64,000 nucleotides of DNA, from the NCBI RefSeq assembly GCF_029227915.1, contig NC_079884.1, positions 30,630,001 to 30,694,000 on the forward strand, written 5' to 3'. The translations under genes and the position numbers were made by a program. Origin of the DNA: Hydractinia symbiolongicarpus. Its lineage: Eukaryota > Cnidaria > Hydrozoa > Anthoathecata > Hydractiniidae. Shown piece after piece: positions 49,651-63,200 of the stretch; positions within the stretch are counted from its first letter, which is position 1, and each line of letters begins with the position of its first letter. Below the pieces are notes generated by a model. That model saw only the letters and a list, made by a program, of their open reading frames with translations. It had not been told where the DNA came from and searched no databases.

Positions 49651-50462
49651 GACGCTTAATAAAGGAAGTTTAATCGCCGGTAAACGAAAACCTGCGATTT
49701 CCCGTAAATCCCGGACTCAGCCCGTATAGTCAAAAGTATACAAAGAAAGTACCCAGGGAGTTATCTCATTTCCCGAACGATTTCTTAAATTATTTGTTCA
49801 CCACTAAAACGTATGAGACTTGTAGTTTTCAGAAATGTTTTCATTTCTGATGAGACGCTTAATGAATGTGGTTTAATCGCCGGCAAACGAAAACCCGCGA
49901 TTTTCCGTAAATCCCGGACTCAGCCCGTATAGTCAAAAGTATACAAAGAAAGTACCCAGGGAGTAAACTCATTTCCCGAACGATTTTTTAAATAATTTTT
50001 TCACCACTAAAACGTATGAGACTTGTAGTTTTCAGAAATGTTTTCATTTTTGATGAGACGCTTAATGAGTGTGGTTTAATCGCCGGCAAACGAAAACCCG
50101 CGGTTTTCCGTAAATCCCGGGCTTGGCCCGTATAGTCGAATGTATACAAAGTAAGTACCCTGTGAGTAAACTCATTTCCAAAACGATTTTTTAAATTATC
50201 TTTTCACCACTACTACGCATGAGACTTGTAGTTTTTAAAAATGTTTTCATTTTTGATGAGACGCTGAATAAAAGAAGTTTAATCGACGGCAAACCAAAAC
50301 CCGCCATTTCCCGTAAACCCCGGACTCGGCCCGTATAGTCAAAAGTATACAAAGAAAGTACCCAGGGAGTAAACTCATTTCCCGAACGATTTTTTAAATT
50401 ATTATTTCACCACTAAAACCCATGAGACTTGTAGTTTTTAAAAATGTTTTCATTTTTGATGA
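49651..50462. repeat. 812-bp tetramer in copy 2, copy 2
   Basis: The adjacent copy has the same markers 812 bases later. Private changes are cgatttcttaaattatttg near 49,778, aaataattttttc near 49,990 and ccactactacgcatg near 50,206. The match ends near 50,462, where cgctgaataaagg replaces cgcttaataaagg. Confidence 0.88.
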
Positions 50463-53190
50463 GACGCTGAATAAAGGAAGTTTAATCGCCGGTAAACGAA
50501 AACCCGCGATTTCCCGTAAATCCCGGACTCAGCCCGTATAGTCAAAAGTATACAAAGAAAGTACCCTGTGAGTAAACTCATTTCCAAAACGATTTTTTAA
50601 ATTATTATTTCACCACTAAAACCCATGAGACTTGTAGTTTTTAAAAATGTTTTCATTTTTGATGAGACGCTGAATAAAAGAAGTTTAATCGACGGCAAAC
50701 GAAAACCCGCCATTTCCCGTAAACCCCGGACTCGGCCCATATAGTCAAAAGTATACAAAGAAAGTACCCAGGGAGTAAACTCATTTCCCGAACGATTTTT
50801 TAAATTATTATTTCACCACTAAAACCCATGAGACTTGTAGTTTTTAAAAATGTTTTCATTTTCGATGAGACGCTGAATAAAGGAAGTTTAATCGCCGGTA
50901 AACGAAAACCCGCGATTTCCCGTAAATCCCGGACTCAGCCCGTATAGTCAAAAGTATACAAAGAAAGTACCCAGGGAGTAAACTTATTTCCCGAACGATT
51001 TTTTAAATTATATTTTCACCACTAAAACGTATGAGACTTGTAGTTTTCAGAAATGTTTTCATTTTTGATGAGACGCTTAATGAATGTGGTTTAATCGCCG
51101 GCAAACGAAAACCCGCGATTTTCCGTAAATCCCGGGCTTGGCCCGTATAGTCGAATGTATACAAAGAAAGTACCCTGTGAGTAAACTCATTTCCAAAACG
51201 ATTTTTTAAATTATCTTTTCACCACTAAAACGCATGAGACTTGTAGTTTTTAAAAATATTTTCATTTTTGATGAGACGCTGAATAAAAGAAGTTTAATCG
51301 ACGGCAAACGAAAACCCGCCATTTCCCGTAAACCCCGGACTCGGCCCGTAGGGTCAAAAGTATACAAAGAAAGTACCCAGGGAGTAAACTCATTTCCCGA
51401 ACGATTTTTTAAATTATTATTTCACCACTAAAACCCACGAGACTTGTAGTTTTTAAAAATGTTTTCATTTTTGATGAGACGCTGAATAAAGGAAGTTTAA
51501 TCGCCGGTAAACGAAAACCCGAGATTTCCCGTAAATCCCGGACTCAGCCCGTATAGTCAAAAGTATACAAAGAAAGTACCCAAGGAGTAAACTCATTTCC
51601 CGAACGATATTTTAAATTATTTTTTCACCACTAAAACGTATGAGACTTGTAGTTTTCAGAAATGTTTTCATTTTTGATGAGACGCTTAATGAGTGTGGTT
51701 TAATCGCCGGCAAACGAAAACCCGCGATTTTCCGTAAATCCTGGGCTTGGCCCGTATAGTCGAATGTATACAAAGAAAGTACCCTGTGAGTAAACTCATT
51801 TCCAAAACGATTTTTTAAATTATCTTTTCACCACTAAAACGCATGAGACTTGTAGTTTTTAAAAATGTTTTCATTTTTGATGAGACGCTGAATAAAAGAA
51901 GTTTAATCGCCGGTAAACGAAAACCCGCGATTTCCCGTAAATCCCGGACTCAGCCCGTATAGTCAAAAGTATACAAAGAAAGTACCCAGGGAGTTATCTC
52001 ATTTCCCGAACGATTTTTTAAATTATTTGTTCACCACTAAAACGTTTGAGACTTGTAGTTTTCAGAAATGTTTTCATTTTTGATGAGACGCTTAATGAAT
52101 GTGGTTTAATCGCGGGCAAACGAAAACCCGCGATTTTCCGTAAATCCTGGGCTTGGCCCGTATAGTGGAATGTATACAAAAAAAGTACCCTGTGAGTAAA
52201 CTCATTTCCAAAACGATTTTTTAAATTATCTTTTCACCACTAAATCGCATGAGACTTGTAGTTTTTAAAAATGTTTTCATTTTTGATGAGACGCTGAATA
52301 AAAGAAGTTTAATCGACGGCAAACGAAAACCCGCCATTTCCCGTAAACCCCGTACTCGGCCCGTATAGTCGAATGTATACAAAGAAAGTACCCTGTGAGT
52401 AAACTCATTTCCAAAACGATTTTTTAAATTATCTTTTCACCACTAAAACGCATGAGACTTGTAGTTTTTAAAAATGTTTTCATTTTTGATGAGACGCTGA
52501 ATAAAAGAAGTTTAATCAACGGCAAACGAAAACCCGCCATTTCCCGTAAACCCCGGACTCGGCCCGTATAGTCAAAAGTATACAAAGAAAGTAACCAGGG
52601 AGTAAACTCATTTCCCGAACGATTTTTTAAATTATTATTTCACCACTAAAACCCATGAGACTTGTAGTTTTTAAAAATGTTTTCATTTTTGATGAGACGC
52701 TGAATAAAAGAAGTTTAATCGACGGCAAACGAAAACCCGCCATTTCCCGTAAACCCCGTACTCGGCCCGTATAGTCAAAAGTATACAAAGAAAGTACCCA
52801 GGGAGTAAACTCATTTCCCGAACGATTTTTTAAATTATTTTTTCACCACTAAAACGTATGAGATTTGTAGTTTTCAGAAATGTTTTCATTTTTGATGAGA
52901 CGCTTAATGAGTGTGGTTTAATCGCCGGCAAACGAAAACCCGCGATTTTCCGTAAATCCCGGGTTTGGCCCGTATAGTCGAATGTATACAAGAAAGTACC
53001 CTGTGAGTAAACTCATTTCCAAAACGATTTTTTAAATTATCTTTTCACCACTAAAACGCATGAGACTTGTAGTTTTTAAAAATGTTTTCATTTTTGATGA
53101 GACGTTGAATAAAAGAAGTTTAATCGACGGCAAACAAAAACCCGCCATTTCCCGTAAACCCCGGACTCGGCCCGTATAGTCAAAAGTATA

Positions 53191-56100
53191 CAAAGAAAGT
53201 GCACAGGGAGTAAACTCATTTCCCGAACGATTTTTTAAATTATTTTTTCACCACTAAAACGTATGAGACTTGTAGTTTTCAGAAATGTTTTCATTTTTGA
53301 TGAGACGCCTAATGAATGTGGTTTAATCGCCGGCAAACGAAAACCCGCGATTTTCCGTAAATCCTGGGCTTGGCCCGTATAGTCGATTGTATACAAAGAA
53401 AGTACCCTGTGAGTAAACTCATTTCCAAAACGATTTTTTAAATTATCTTTTCACCACTAAAACGCATGAGACTTGTAGTTTTTAAAAATGTTTTCATTTT
53501 TGATGAGACGCTGAATAAAAAAAGTTTAATCGACGGCAAACGAAAACCCGCCATTTCCCGTAAACCCCGTACTCGGCCCGTATAGTCAAAAGTATACAAA
53601 GAAAGTACCCAGGGAGTAAACTCATTTCCCGAACGATTTTTTAAATTATTTTTTCACCACTAAAACGTATGAGACTTGTAGTTTTCAGAAATGTTTTCAT
53701 TTTTGATGAGACGCTTAATGAGTGTGGTTTAATCGCCGGCAAACGAAAACCCGCGATTTTCCGTAAATCCCGGGCTTGGCCCGTATAGTCGAATGTATAC
53801 AAAGAAAGTACCCTGTGAGTAAACTCATTTCCATAACGATTTTTTAAATGATCTTTTCACCACTAAAACGCATGAGACTTGTAGTTTTAAAAAATGTTTT
53901 CATTTTTGATGAGACGCTGAATAAAAGAAGTTTAATCGACGGCAAATGAAAACCCGCCATTTCCCATAAACCCCAGACTCGGCCCGTATAGTCAAAAGTA
54001 TACAAAGAAAGTACCCAGGGAGTAAACTCATTTCCCGAACGATTTTTTAAATTATTATTTCACCACTAACACCCATGAGACTTGTAGTTTTTAAAAATGT
54101 TTTCATTTTTGATGAGACGCTGAATAAAAGAAGTTTAATCGACGGCAAACGAAAATCCGCCATTTCCCGTAAACCCCGTACTCGGCCCGTATAGTCAAAA
54201 GTATACAAAGAAAGTACCCAGGGAGTAAACTCATTTCCCGAACGATTTTTTAAATTATTTTTTCACCACTAAAACGTATGAGACTTGTAGTTTTCAGAAA
54301 TGTTTTCATTTTTGATGAGACGCTTAATGAGTGTGGTTTAATCGCCGGCAAACGAAAACCCGCGATTTTCCGTAAATCCCGGGCTTGGCCCGTATAGTCG
54401 AATGTATACAAAGAAAGTACCCTGTGAGTAAACTCATTTCCAAAACGATTTTTTAAATTATCTTTTCACCACTAAAACGCATGAGACTTGTAGTTTTTAA
54501 AAATGTTTTCATTTTTGATGAGACGCTGAATAAAAGAAGTTTAATCGACGGCAAACGAAAACCCGCCATTTCCCGTAAACCCCGGACTCGGCCCGTATAG
54601 TCAAAAGTATACAAACAAAGTACCCAGGGAGTAAACTCATTTCCCGAACGATTTTTTAAATTATTATTTCACCACTAAAACCCATGAGACTTGTAGTTTT
54701 TAAAAATGTTTTCATTTTTGATGAGACGCTGAATAAAAGAAGTTTAATCGCCGGTAAACGAAAACCCGCGATTTCCCGTAAATCCCGGACTCAGCCCGTA
54801 TAGTCAAAAGTATACAAAGAAAGTACCCAGGGAGTAAACTCATTTCCCGAACGATTTTTTAAATGATCTTTTCACCACTAAAACGCATGAGACTTGTAGT
54901 TTTTAAAAATGTTTTCATTTTTGATGAGACGCTGAATAAAAGAAGTTTAATCGACGGCAAACCAAAACCCGCCATTTCCCGTAAACCCCGGACTCGGCCC
55001 GTATAGTCAAAAGTATACAAAGAAAGTACCCAGGGAGTAAACTCATTTCCCGAACGATTTTTTAAATTATTATTTCACCACTAAAACCCATGAGACTTGT
55101 AGTTTTTAAAAATGTTTTCATTTTTGATGAGACGCTAAATAAAAGAAGTTTAATCGACGGCAAACGAAAACCCGCCATTTCCCGTAAACCCCGGACTCGG
55201 CCCGTATAGTCAAAAGTATACAAAGAAAGTACCCAGGGAGTAAACTCATTTCCCGAACGATTTTTTAAATTATTTTTTCACCACTAAAACGTATGAGACT
55301 TGTAGTTTTCAGAAATGTTTTCATTTTTGATGAGACGCTTAATGAGTGTGGTTTAATCGCCGGCAAACGAAAACCCGCGATTTTCCGTAAATCCCGGGCT
55401 TGGCCCGTATAGTCGAATGTATACAAAGAAAGTACCCTGTGAGTAAACTCATTTCCAAAACGATTTTTTAAATTATCTTTTCACCACTAAAACGCATGAG
55501 ACTTGTAGTTTTTAAAAATGTTTTCATTTTTGATGAGACGCTGAATAAAAGAAGTTTAATCGACGGCAAACGAAAACCCGCCATTTCCCGTAAACCCCGG
55601 ACTCGGCCCGTATAGTCAAAAGTATACAAAGAAAGTACCCAGGGAGTAAACTCATTTCCCGAACGATTTTTTAAATTATTATTTCACCACTAAAACCCAT
55701 GAGACTTGTAGTTTTTAAAAATGTTTTCATTTTTGATGAGACGCTGAATAAAAGAAGTTTAATCGCCGGTAAACGAAAACGCGCGATTGCCCGTAAATCC
55801 CGGACTCAGCCCGTATAGTCAAAAGTATACAAAGAAAGTACCCAGGGAGTAAACTCATTTCCCGAACGATTTTTTAAATTATTTTTTCACCACTAAAACG
55901 TATGAGACTTGTAGTTTTCAGAAATGTTTTCATTTTTGATGAGACGCTTAATGAGTGTGGTTTAATCGCCGGCAAACGAAAACCCGCGATTTCCCGTAAA
56001 TCCCGGGCTTGGCCCGTATAGTCGAATGTATACAAAGAAAGTACCCTGTGAGTAAACTCATTTCCAAAACGATTTTTTAAATTATCTTTTCACCACTAAA

Positions 56101-57770
56101 ACGCATGAGACTTGTAGTTTTTAAAAATGTTTTCATTTTTGATGAGACGCTGAATAAAAGAAGTTTAATCGACGGCAAACGAAAACCCGCCATTTCCAGT
56201 AAACCCCGGACTCGGCCCATATAGTCAAAAGTATACAAAGAAAGTACCCAGGGAGTAAACTCATTTCCCGAACGATTTTTTAAATTATTATTTCCCCACT
56301 AAAACCCATGAGACTTGTAGTTTTTAAAAATGTTTTCATTTTCGATGAGACGCTGAATAAAGGAAGATTAATCGCCGGTAAACGAAAACCCGCGATTTCC
56401 CGTAAATCCCGGACTCAGCCCGTATAGTCAAAAGTATACAAAGAAAGTACCCAGGGAGTAAACTCATTTCCCGAACGATTTTTTAAATTATTTTTTCACC
56501 ACTAAAACCTATGAGACTTGTAGTTTTCAGAAATGTTTTCATTTTTGATGAGACGCTTAATGAGTGTGGTTTAATCGCCGGCAAACGAAAACCCGCGATT
56601 TCCCGTAAATCCCGGGCTTGGTCCGTATAGTCGAATGTATACAAAGAAAGTACCCTGTGAGTAAACTCATTTCCAAAACGATTTTTTAAATTATCCTTTC
56701 ACCACTAAAACGCATGAGACTTGTAGTTTTTAAAAATGTTTTCATTTTTGATGAGACGCTGAATAAAAGAAGTTTAATCGACGGCAAACGAAAACCCGCC
56801 ATTTCCCGTAAACCCCGGACTCGGCCCATATAGTCAAAAGTATACAAAGAAAGTACCCAGGGAGTAAACTCATTTCCCGAACGATTTTTTAAATTATTAT
56901 TTCCCCACTAAAACCCATGAGACTTGTAGTTTTTAAAAATGTTTTCATTTTCGATGAGACGCTGAATAAAGGAAGATTAATCGCCGGTAAACGAAAACCC
57001 GCGATTTCCCGTAAATCCCGGACTCAGCCCGTATAGTCAAAAGTATACAAAGAAAGTACCCAGGGAGTAAACTCATTTCCCGAACGATTTTTTAAATTAT
57101 TTTTTCACCACTAAAACCTATGAGACTTGTAGTTGTCAGAAATGTTTTCATTTTTGATAAGACGCTTAATGAATGTTGTTTAATCGCCGGCAAACGAAAA
57201 CCCGCGATTTTCCGTAAATCCCGGGCTAGGCCCGTATAGTCGAATGTATACAAAGAAAGTACCCTGTGAGTAAACTCATTTCCAAAACGATTTTTTAAAT
57301 TATCTTTTCACCACTAAAACGCATGAGACTTGTAGTTTTTAAAAATGTTTTCATTTTTGATGAGACGCTGAATAAAAGAAGTTTAATCGACGGCAAACGA
57401 AAACCCGCCATTTCCCGTAAACCCCGGACTCGGCCCGTATAGTCAAAAGTATACAAAGAAAGTACCCAGGGAGTAAACTCATTTCCCGAACGATTTTTTA
57501 AATTATTATTTCACCACTACAACCCACGAGACTTGTAGTTTTTAAAAATGTTTTCATTTTTGATGAGACGCTGAATAAAGGAAGTTTAATCGCCGGTAAA
57601 CGAAAACCCGCGATTTCCCGTAAATCCCGGACTCAGCCCGTATAGTCAAAAGTATACAAAGAAAGTACCCAGGGAGTAAACTCATTTCCCGAACGATTTT
57701 TTAAATTATTTTTTCACCACTAAAACGTATGAGACTTGTAGTTTTCAGAAATGTTTTCATTTTTGATGAG
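53191..57770. repeat. A-B-C trimer array (609-bp period)
   Basis: The class A word atgagtgtgg falls at about 53,718, 54,327, 55,342, 55,951 and 56,560. Spacings are 609, 1,015, 609 and 609 bases, so the trimer is regular apart from one five-monomer step. Some third monomers have a C head and a B tail (for example 54,027-54,229 with ttattattt and then tcgacggc). Only satellite is present. Confidence 0.87.
55954..57171. repeat. Tandem pair of 609-bp trimers with shared private variants
   Basis: Rare words occur twice, 609 bases apart: atttccccact (about 56,290 and 56,899), ggaagattaatcg (56,360 and 56,969), cggcccatatag (56,214 and 56,823) and aaaacctatgag (56,504 and 57,113). Two adjacent trimers were thus copied recently. 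Confidence 0.9.
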
Positions 57771-58988
57771 ACATTTAATGAAAGTGGTTTAATCGCCAGC
57801 AAACGAAAACCCGCGATTTCCCGTAAATCCCTGGCTTTGCTCGTATAGTCGAATGTATACAAAGAAAGTACCCAGGGAGTAAACTCATTTCCCGAACGAT
57901 TTTTTAAATTATTTTTTCACCACTAAAACGCATGAGACTTGTAGTTTTTGAAAATATTTTCATTTTTGATGAGACGCTAAATGAAAGGGGTTTAATCGCC
58001 GGCAAAGGAAAACGCGCGATTTCCCGTAAATCCCGGGCTTGGCCCGTATAGTCGAATGTATACAAACAAACTACCCAGGGAGTAAACTCATTTCCCAAAC
58101 GATTTTTTAAATTATTTTGTCACCACTAAAACGCATGAGACTTGTAGTTTTTAAAAATGTTTTCATTTTTGATGAGTCGCTGAATAAAAGAAGTTTAATC
58201 GACGGCAAACGAAAACCCGCCATTTCCCGTAAACCCCGGACTCGGCCCATATAGTCAAAAGTATACAAAGAAAGTACCCAGGGAGTAAACTCATTTCCCG
58301 AACGATTTTTTAAATTATTATTTCACCACTAAAACCCATGAGACTTGTAGTTTTTAAAAATGTTTTAATTTTTGATGAGACGCTGAATAAAGGAAGTTTA
58401 ATCGCCGGCAAACGAAAACCCGCGATTTTCCGTAAATCCCGGGCTTGGCCCGTATAGTCGAATGTATACAAAGAAAGTACCCTGTGAGTAAACTCATTTC
58501 CCGAACGATTTTTTAAATTATTTTTTCACCACTAAAACGTATCAGACTTGTAGTTTTCAGAAATGTTTTTATTTTTGATGAGACGCTTAATGAATGTGGT
58601 TTAATCGACGGCAAACGAAAACCCGCCATTTCCCGTAAACCCCGGACTCGGCCCGTATAGTCAAAAGTATACAAAGAAAGTACCCAGGGAGTAAACTCAT
58701 TTCCCGAACGATTTTTTAAATTATTATTTCACCACTAAAACCCACGAGACTTGTAGTTTTTAAAAATGTTTTCATTTTTGATGAGACGCTGAATAAAGGA
58801 AGTTTAATCGCCGGTAAACGAAAACCCGCGATTTCCCGTAAATCCCGGACTCAGCCCGTATAGTCAAAGGTATACAAAGAAAGTACCCAGGGAGTAAACT
58901 CATTTCCCGAACGATTTTTTAAATTATTTTTTCATCACTAAAACGTATGAGACTTGTAGTTTTCAGAAATGTTTTCAATTTTGATGAG
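57771..58988. repeat. 6-mer higher-order repeat, copy 1 (1,218 bp)
   Basis: It begins at acatttaatgaaagtgg, which recurs exactly 1,218 bases later at 58,989 and again at 60,207. Other shared markers are gctaaat, attttgtcacc (58,115 and 59,333), cccatatagtc and a C-head/A-tail hybrid with gaataaaggaag then gattttccg. Private changes include ggcaaaggaaaacgcgcg near 58,000 and tatcagac near 58,541. Confidence 0.88.
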
Positions 58989-60206
58989 ACATTTAATGAA
59001 AGTGGTTTATTCGCCGGCAAACGAAAACCCGCGATTTCCCGTAAATCCCGGGCTTCGCTCGTATAGTCGAATGTATACAAACAAAGTACCCAGGGAGTAA
59101 ACTCATTTCCCGAACGATTTTTTAAATTATTTTTTCACCACTAAAACGCATGAGACTTGTAGTTTTCGAAATTATTTTCATTTTTGATGAGACGCTAAAT
59201 CAAAGGGGTTTAATCGCCGGCAAAAGAAAACCCGCGATTTCACAAAAATCCCGGGCTTGGCCCGTATAGTCGAATGTATACAAAGAAAGTACCCAGGGAG
59301 TAAACTCATTTCTCAAACGATTTTTTAAATTATTTTGTCACCACTAAAACGCATGAGACTTGTAGTTTTTAAAAATGTTTTCATTTTTGATGAGACGCTG
59401 AATAAAAGAAGTTTAATCGACGGCAAACGAAAACCCGCCATTTCCCGTAAACCCCGGACTCGGCCCATATAGTCAAAAGTATACAAAGAAAGTACACAGG
59501 GAGTAAACTCATTTCCCGAACGATTTTTTAAATTATTATTTCACCACTAAAACCCATGAGACTTGTAGTTTTAAAAAATGTTTTTATTTTCGATGAGACG
59601 CTGAATAAAGGAAGTTTAATCGCCGGCAAACGAAAACCCGCGATTTTCCGTAAATCCCGGGCTTGGCCCGTATAGTCGAATGTATACAAAGAAAGTACCC
59701 TGTGAGTAAACTCATTTCCCGAACGATTTTTTAAATTATTTTTTCACCACTAAAACGTATGAGACTTGTAGTTTTCAGAAATGTTTTCATTTTTGATGAG
59801 ACGTTTAATGAATGTGGTTTAATCGACGGCAAACGAAAACCCGCCATTTCCCGTAAACCCCGGACTCGGCCCGTATAGTCAAAAGTATACAAAGAAAGTA
59901 CCCAGGGAGTAAACTCATTTCCCGAACGATTTTTTAAATTATTATTTCACCACTAAAACCCACGAGACTTGTAGTTTTTAAAAATGTTTTCATTTTTGAT
60001 GAGACGCTAAATAAAGGAAGTTTAATCGCCGGTAAACGAAAACCCGCGATTTCCCGTAAATCCCGGACTCAGCCGGTATAGTCAAAAGTATACAAAGAAA
60101 GTACCCAGGGAGTAAACTCATTTCCCGAACGATTTTTTAAATTATTTTTTCACCACTAAAACGTATGAGACTTGTAGTTTTCAGAAATGTTTTCATTTTT
60201 GATGAG
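58989..60206. repeat. 6-mer higher-order repeat, copy 2 (1,218 bp)
   Basis: Adjacent copy with the same six-monomer order. Private changes include tttattcgcc near 59,007, gcttcgctcg near 59,052, gctaaatcaaagg near 59,193, gatttcacaaaaatc near 59,238 and gtacacaggg. It is visibly less identical to copy 1 than the pairs in the left domain, which suggests an older duplication. Confidence 0.87.
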
Positions 60207-63200
60207 ACATTTAATGAAAGTGGTTTAATCGCCGGCAAACGAAAACCCGCGATTTCCCGTAAATCCCGGGCTTATCTCGTATAGTCGAATGTATACAAAG
60301 AAAGTACCCAGTGAGTAAACTCATTTCCCGAACGATTTTTAAAATTATTTTTTCACCACTAAAACGTATGAGACTTGTAGTTTTCAGAAATGTTTTCATT
60401 TTTGATGAGACATTTAATGAAAGTGGTTAATCGCCGGCAAACGAAAACCCGCGATTTCTCGTAAATCCCGGGCTTCGCTCGTATAGTCGAATGTATACAA
60501 AGAAAGTACCCAGGGAGTAAACTCATTTCCCAAACGATTTTTTAAATTATTTTGTCACCACTAAAACGCATGAGACTTGTAGTTTTCAAAAGTGTTTTCA
60601 TTTTTGATGAGACGCTGAATAAAAGAGGTTTAATCGCCGGCAAACAAAAACCCGCGATTTCCCGTAAATCCCGGACTCGGCCCGTATAGTCAAATGTATT
60701 CAAAGGAAGTACCCAGGGAGTAAACTCATTTCCCGAAGGATTTTCAAAATTATTTTTTCACCACTAAAACGTATGAGACCTGTAGTTTTCAAAAATGTTT
60801 TCATTTTTGATGAGACGCTTGATGAAAGGGGTATAATCGCCGGCAAACGAAAACCCGCGATTTCCCGTAAATCCCGGGCTTGGCCCGTATAGTCGAATGT
60901 ATACAAAGAAAGTACCCTTTGAGTAAACTCATTTCCAAAACGATTTTTTAATTTATCTTTTCACCACTAAAATGCATGAGACTTGTAGTTTTTAAAAATG
61001 TTTTCATTTTCGATGAGACGCTGAATAAAAGAAGTTTAATCGACGGCAAACGAAAACCCGCGATTTCCCGTAAATCCCGGACTCAGCCCGTATAGTCAAA
61101 AGTATGCAAAGAAAGTACCCAGGGAGTTATCTCATTTCCCGAACGATTTTCAAAATTATTTTTTCACCACTAAAACGTATGGGACCTGTAGTTTTCAAAA
61201 ATGTTTTCATTTTTGATGAGACGCTTAATGAAAGGGTTATAATCGCCGGCAAACGAAAACCCGCGATTTCCCGTAAATCCCGGGCTTGGCCCGTATAGTC
61301 GAATGTATACAAAGAAAGTACCCTTTGAGTAAACTCATTTCCAAAACGATTTTTTAAATTATCTTTTCACCACTAAAACGCATGAGACTTGTAGTTTTTA
61401 AAAATTTTTTCACTTTTGATGAGACGCTGAATAAAAGAAGTTTAATCTACGGCAAACGAAAACCCGCGATTTCCCGTAAATCCCGGACTCAGCCCGTATA
61501 GTCAAAAGTATGCAAATAAAGTACCCAGGGAGTTATCTCATTTCCCGAACGATTTTTTAAATTATTTTTTCACCACTAAAACGTATGAGACTTGTAGTTT
61601 TCAGAAATGTTTTCATTTTTGATGAGATGCTTAATGAAAGGGGTTTAATCGCCGGCAAACGAAAACCTGCGATTTCCCGTAAATCCCAGGCTTGGCCCGT
61701 ATAGTCGAATGTATACAAAGAAAGTACCCAGGAAGTAAACTCATTTCCCGAACGATTATTAGAATTATTTTGTCACCACTAAAACGCATGAGACTTGTAA
61801 TTTTCAGAATTGTTTTCATTTTTGATGAGACGCTTAATGAATGTGGTTTAATCGCCGGCAAACGAAAACCCGCGATTTTCCGTAAATCCCGGGCTTGGCC
61901 CGTATAGTCGAATGTATACAAAGAAAGTACCCTTTGAGTAAACTCATTTCCAAAACGATTTTTTAAATTATCTTTTCACCACCAAAACGCATGAGACTTG
62001 TAGTTTTTAAAGATGTTTTCATTTTTGATGAGACGCTGAATAAAAGAAGTTTAATCGACGGCAAACGAAAACCCGCCATTTCCCGTAAATCCCGAGCTTG
62101 GCCCGTATAGTCGAATGTATACAAAGAAAGTACCCAGGAAGTAAACTCATTTCCCGAACGATTTTTAGAATTATTTAGTCACCACTAAAACGCATGAGAC
62201 TTGTAGTTTTCAGAAATGTTTTCATTTTTGATGAGACATTTAATGAAAGTGGCTTAATCGCCGGCAAACGAAAACCCGCGATTTCCCGTAAATCCCGGGC
62301 TTGGCTCGTATAGTCGAATGTATACAAAGAAAGTACCCAGGGAGTAAACTCATTTCCCGAACGATTTTTTAAATTATTTTTTCTCCACTAAAACGCATGA
62401 GACTTGTAGTTTTCAAAAATGTTTTCATTGTTGATGAGACGCTAAATGAAAGGGGTTTAATCGCCGGCAAACGAAAACCCGCGATTTCCCGTAAATCCCG
62501 GACTCGGCCCATATAGTCAAAAGTATACAAAGAAAGTACCCAGGGAGTAAACTCATTTCCCGAACGATTTTTAAAATTATTTTTTCACCACTAAAACGTA
62601 TGAGACTTGTAGTTTTCAAAAATGTTTTCATTTTTGATGAGACGCCTAATGAAAGGGGTTTAATCGCCGGCAAACGAAAACCCGCGATTTCCCGTAAATC
62701 CCAGGCTTGGCCCGTATAGTCGAATGTATACAAAGAAAGTACCCAGGAAGTAAACTCATTTCCCGAACGATTTTTAGAATTATTTTGTCACCACTAAAAC
62801 GCATGAGACTTGTAGTTTTCAGAAATGTTTTCATTTTTGATGAGACGCTTAATGAATGTGGTTTAATCGCCGGCAAACGAAAACCCGCGATTTTCCGTAA
62901 ATCCCGGGCTTGACCCGTATAGTCGAATGTATACAAAGAAAGTACCCTTTGAGTAAACTCATTTCCAAAACGATTTTTTGAATTATCTTTTCACCACTAA
63001 AACGCATGAGACTTGTAGTTTTTAAAAATGTTTTCATTTTTGATGAGACGCTGAAAAAAGAAGTTTAATCGCCGGCAAACGAAAACCCGCGATTTCCCGT
63101 AAATCCCAGGCTTGGCCCGTATAGTCGAATGTATACAAAGAAAGTACCCAGGGAGTAAACTCATTTCCCGAACGATTTTTTGAATTATTATTTCACCACT

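Larger units (their letters stand above)
46571..53190. repeat. Large tandem duplication, copy 2 (shortened by 20 monomers)
   Basis: It starts with the same rare cttgtcgttcttaaaag as copy 1. It follows copy 1 at an offset of 10,758 to about 48,816, loses one monomer (offset 10,555 near 49,046), then rejoins the end of copy 1 at an offset of 6,901 from about 50,550 (cccatatag, ttcgatgag, cccgtagggtc, gaacgatatttt, aaacgtttgag, tagtggaatg, aaatcgcatgag). One more monomer is missing near 52,360, giving 6,698. Similarity fades after about 53,180 (gtgcacaggg). Confidence 0.86.
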
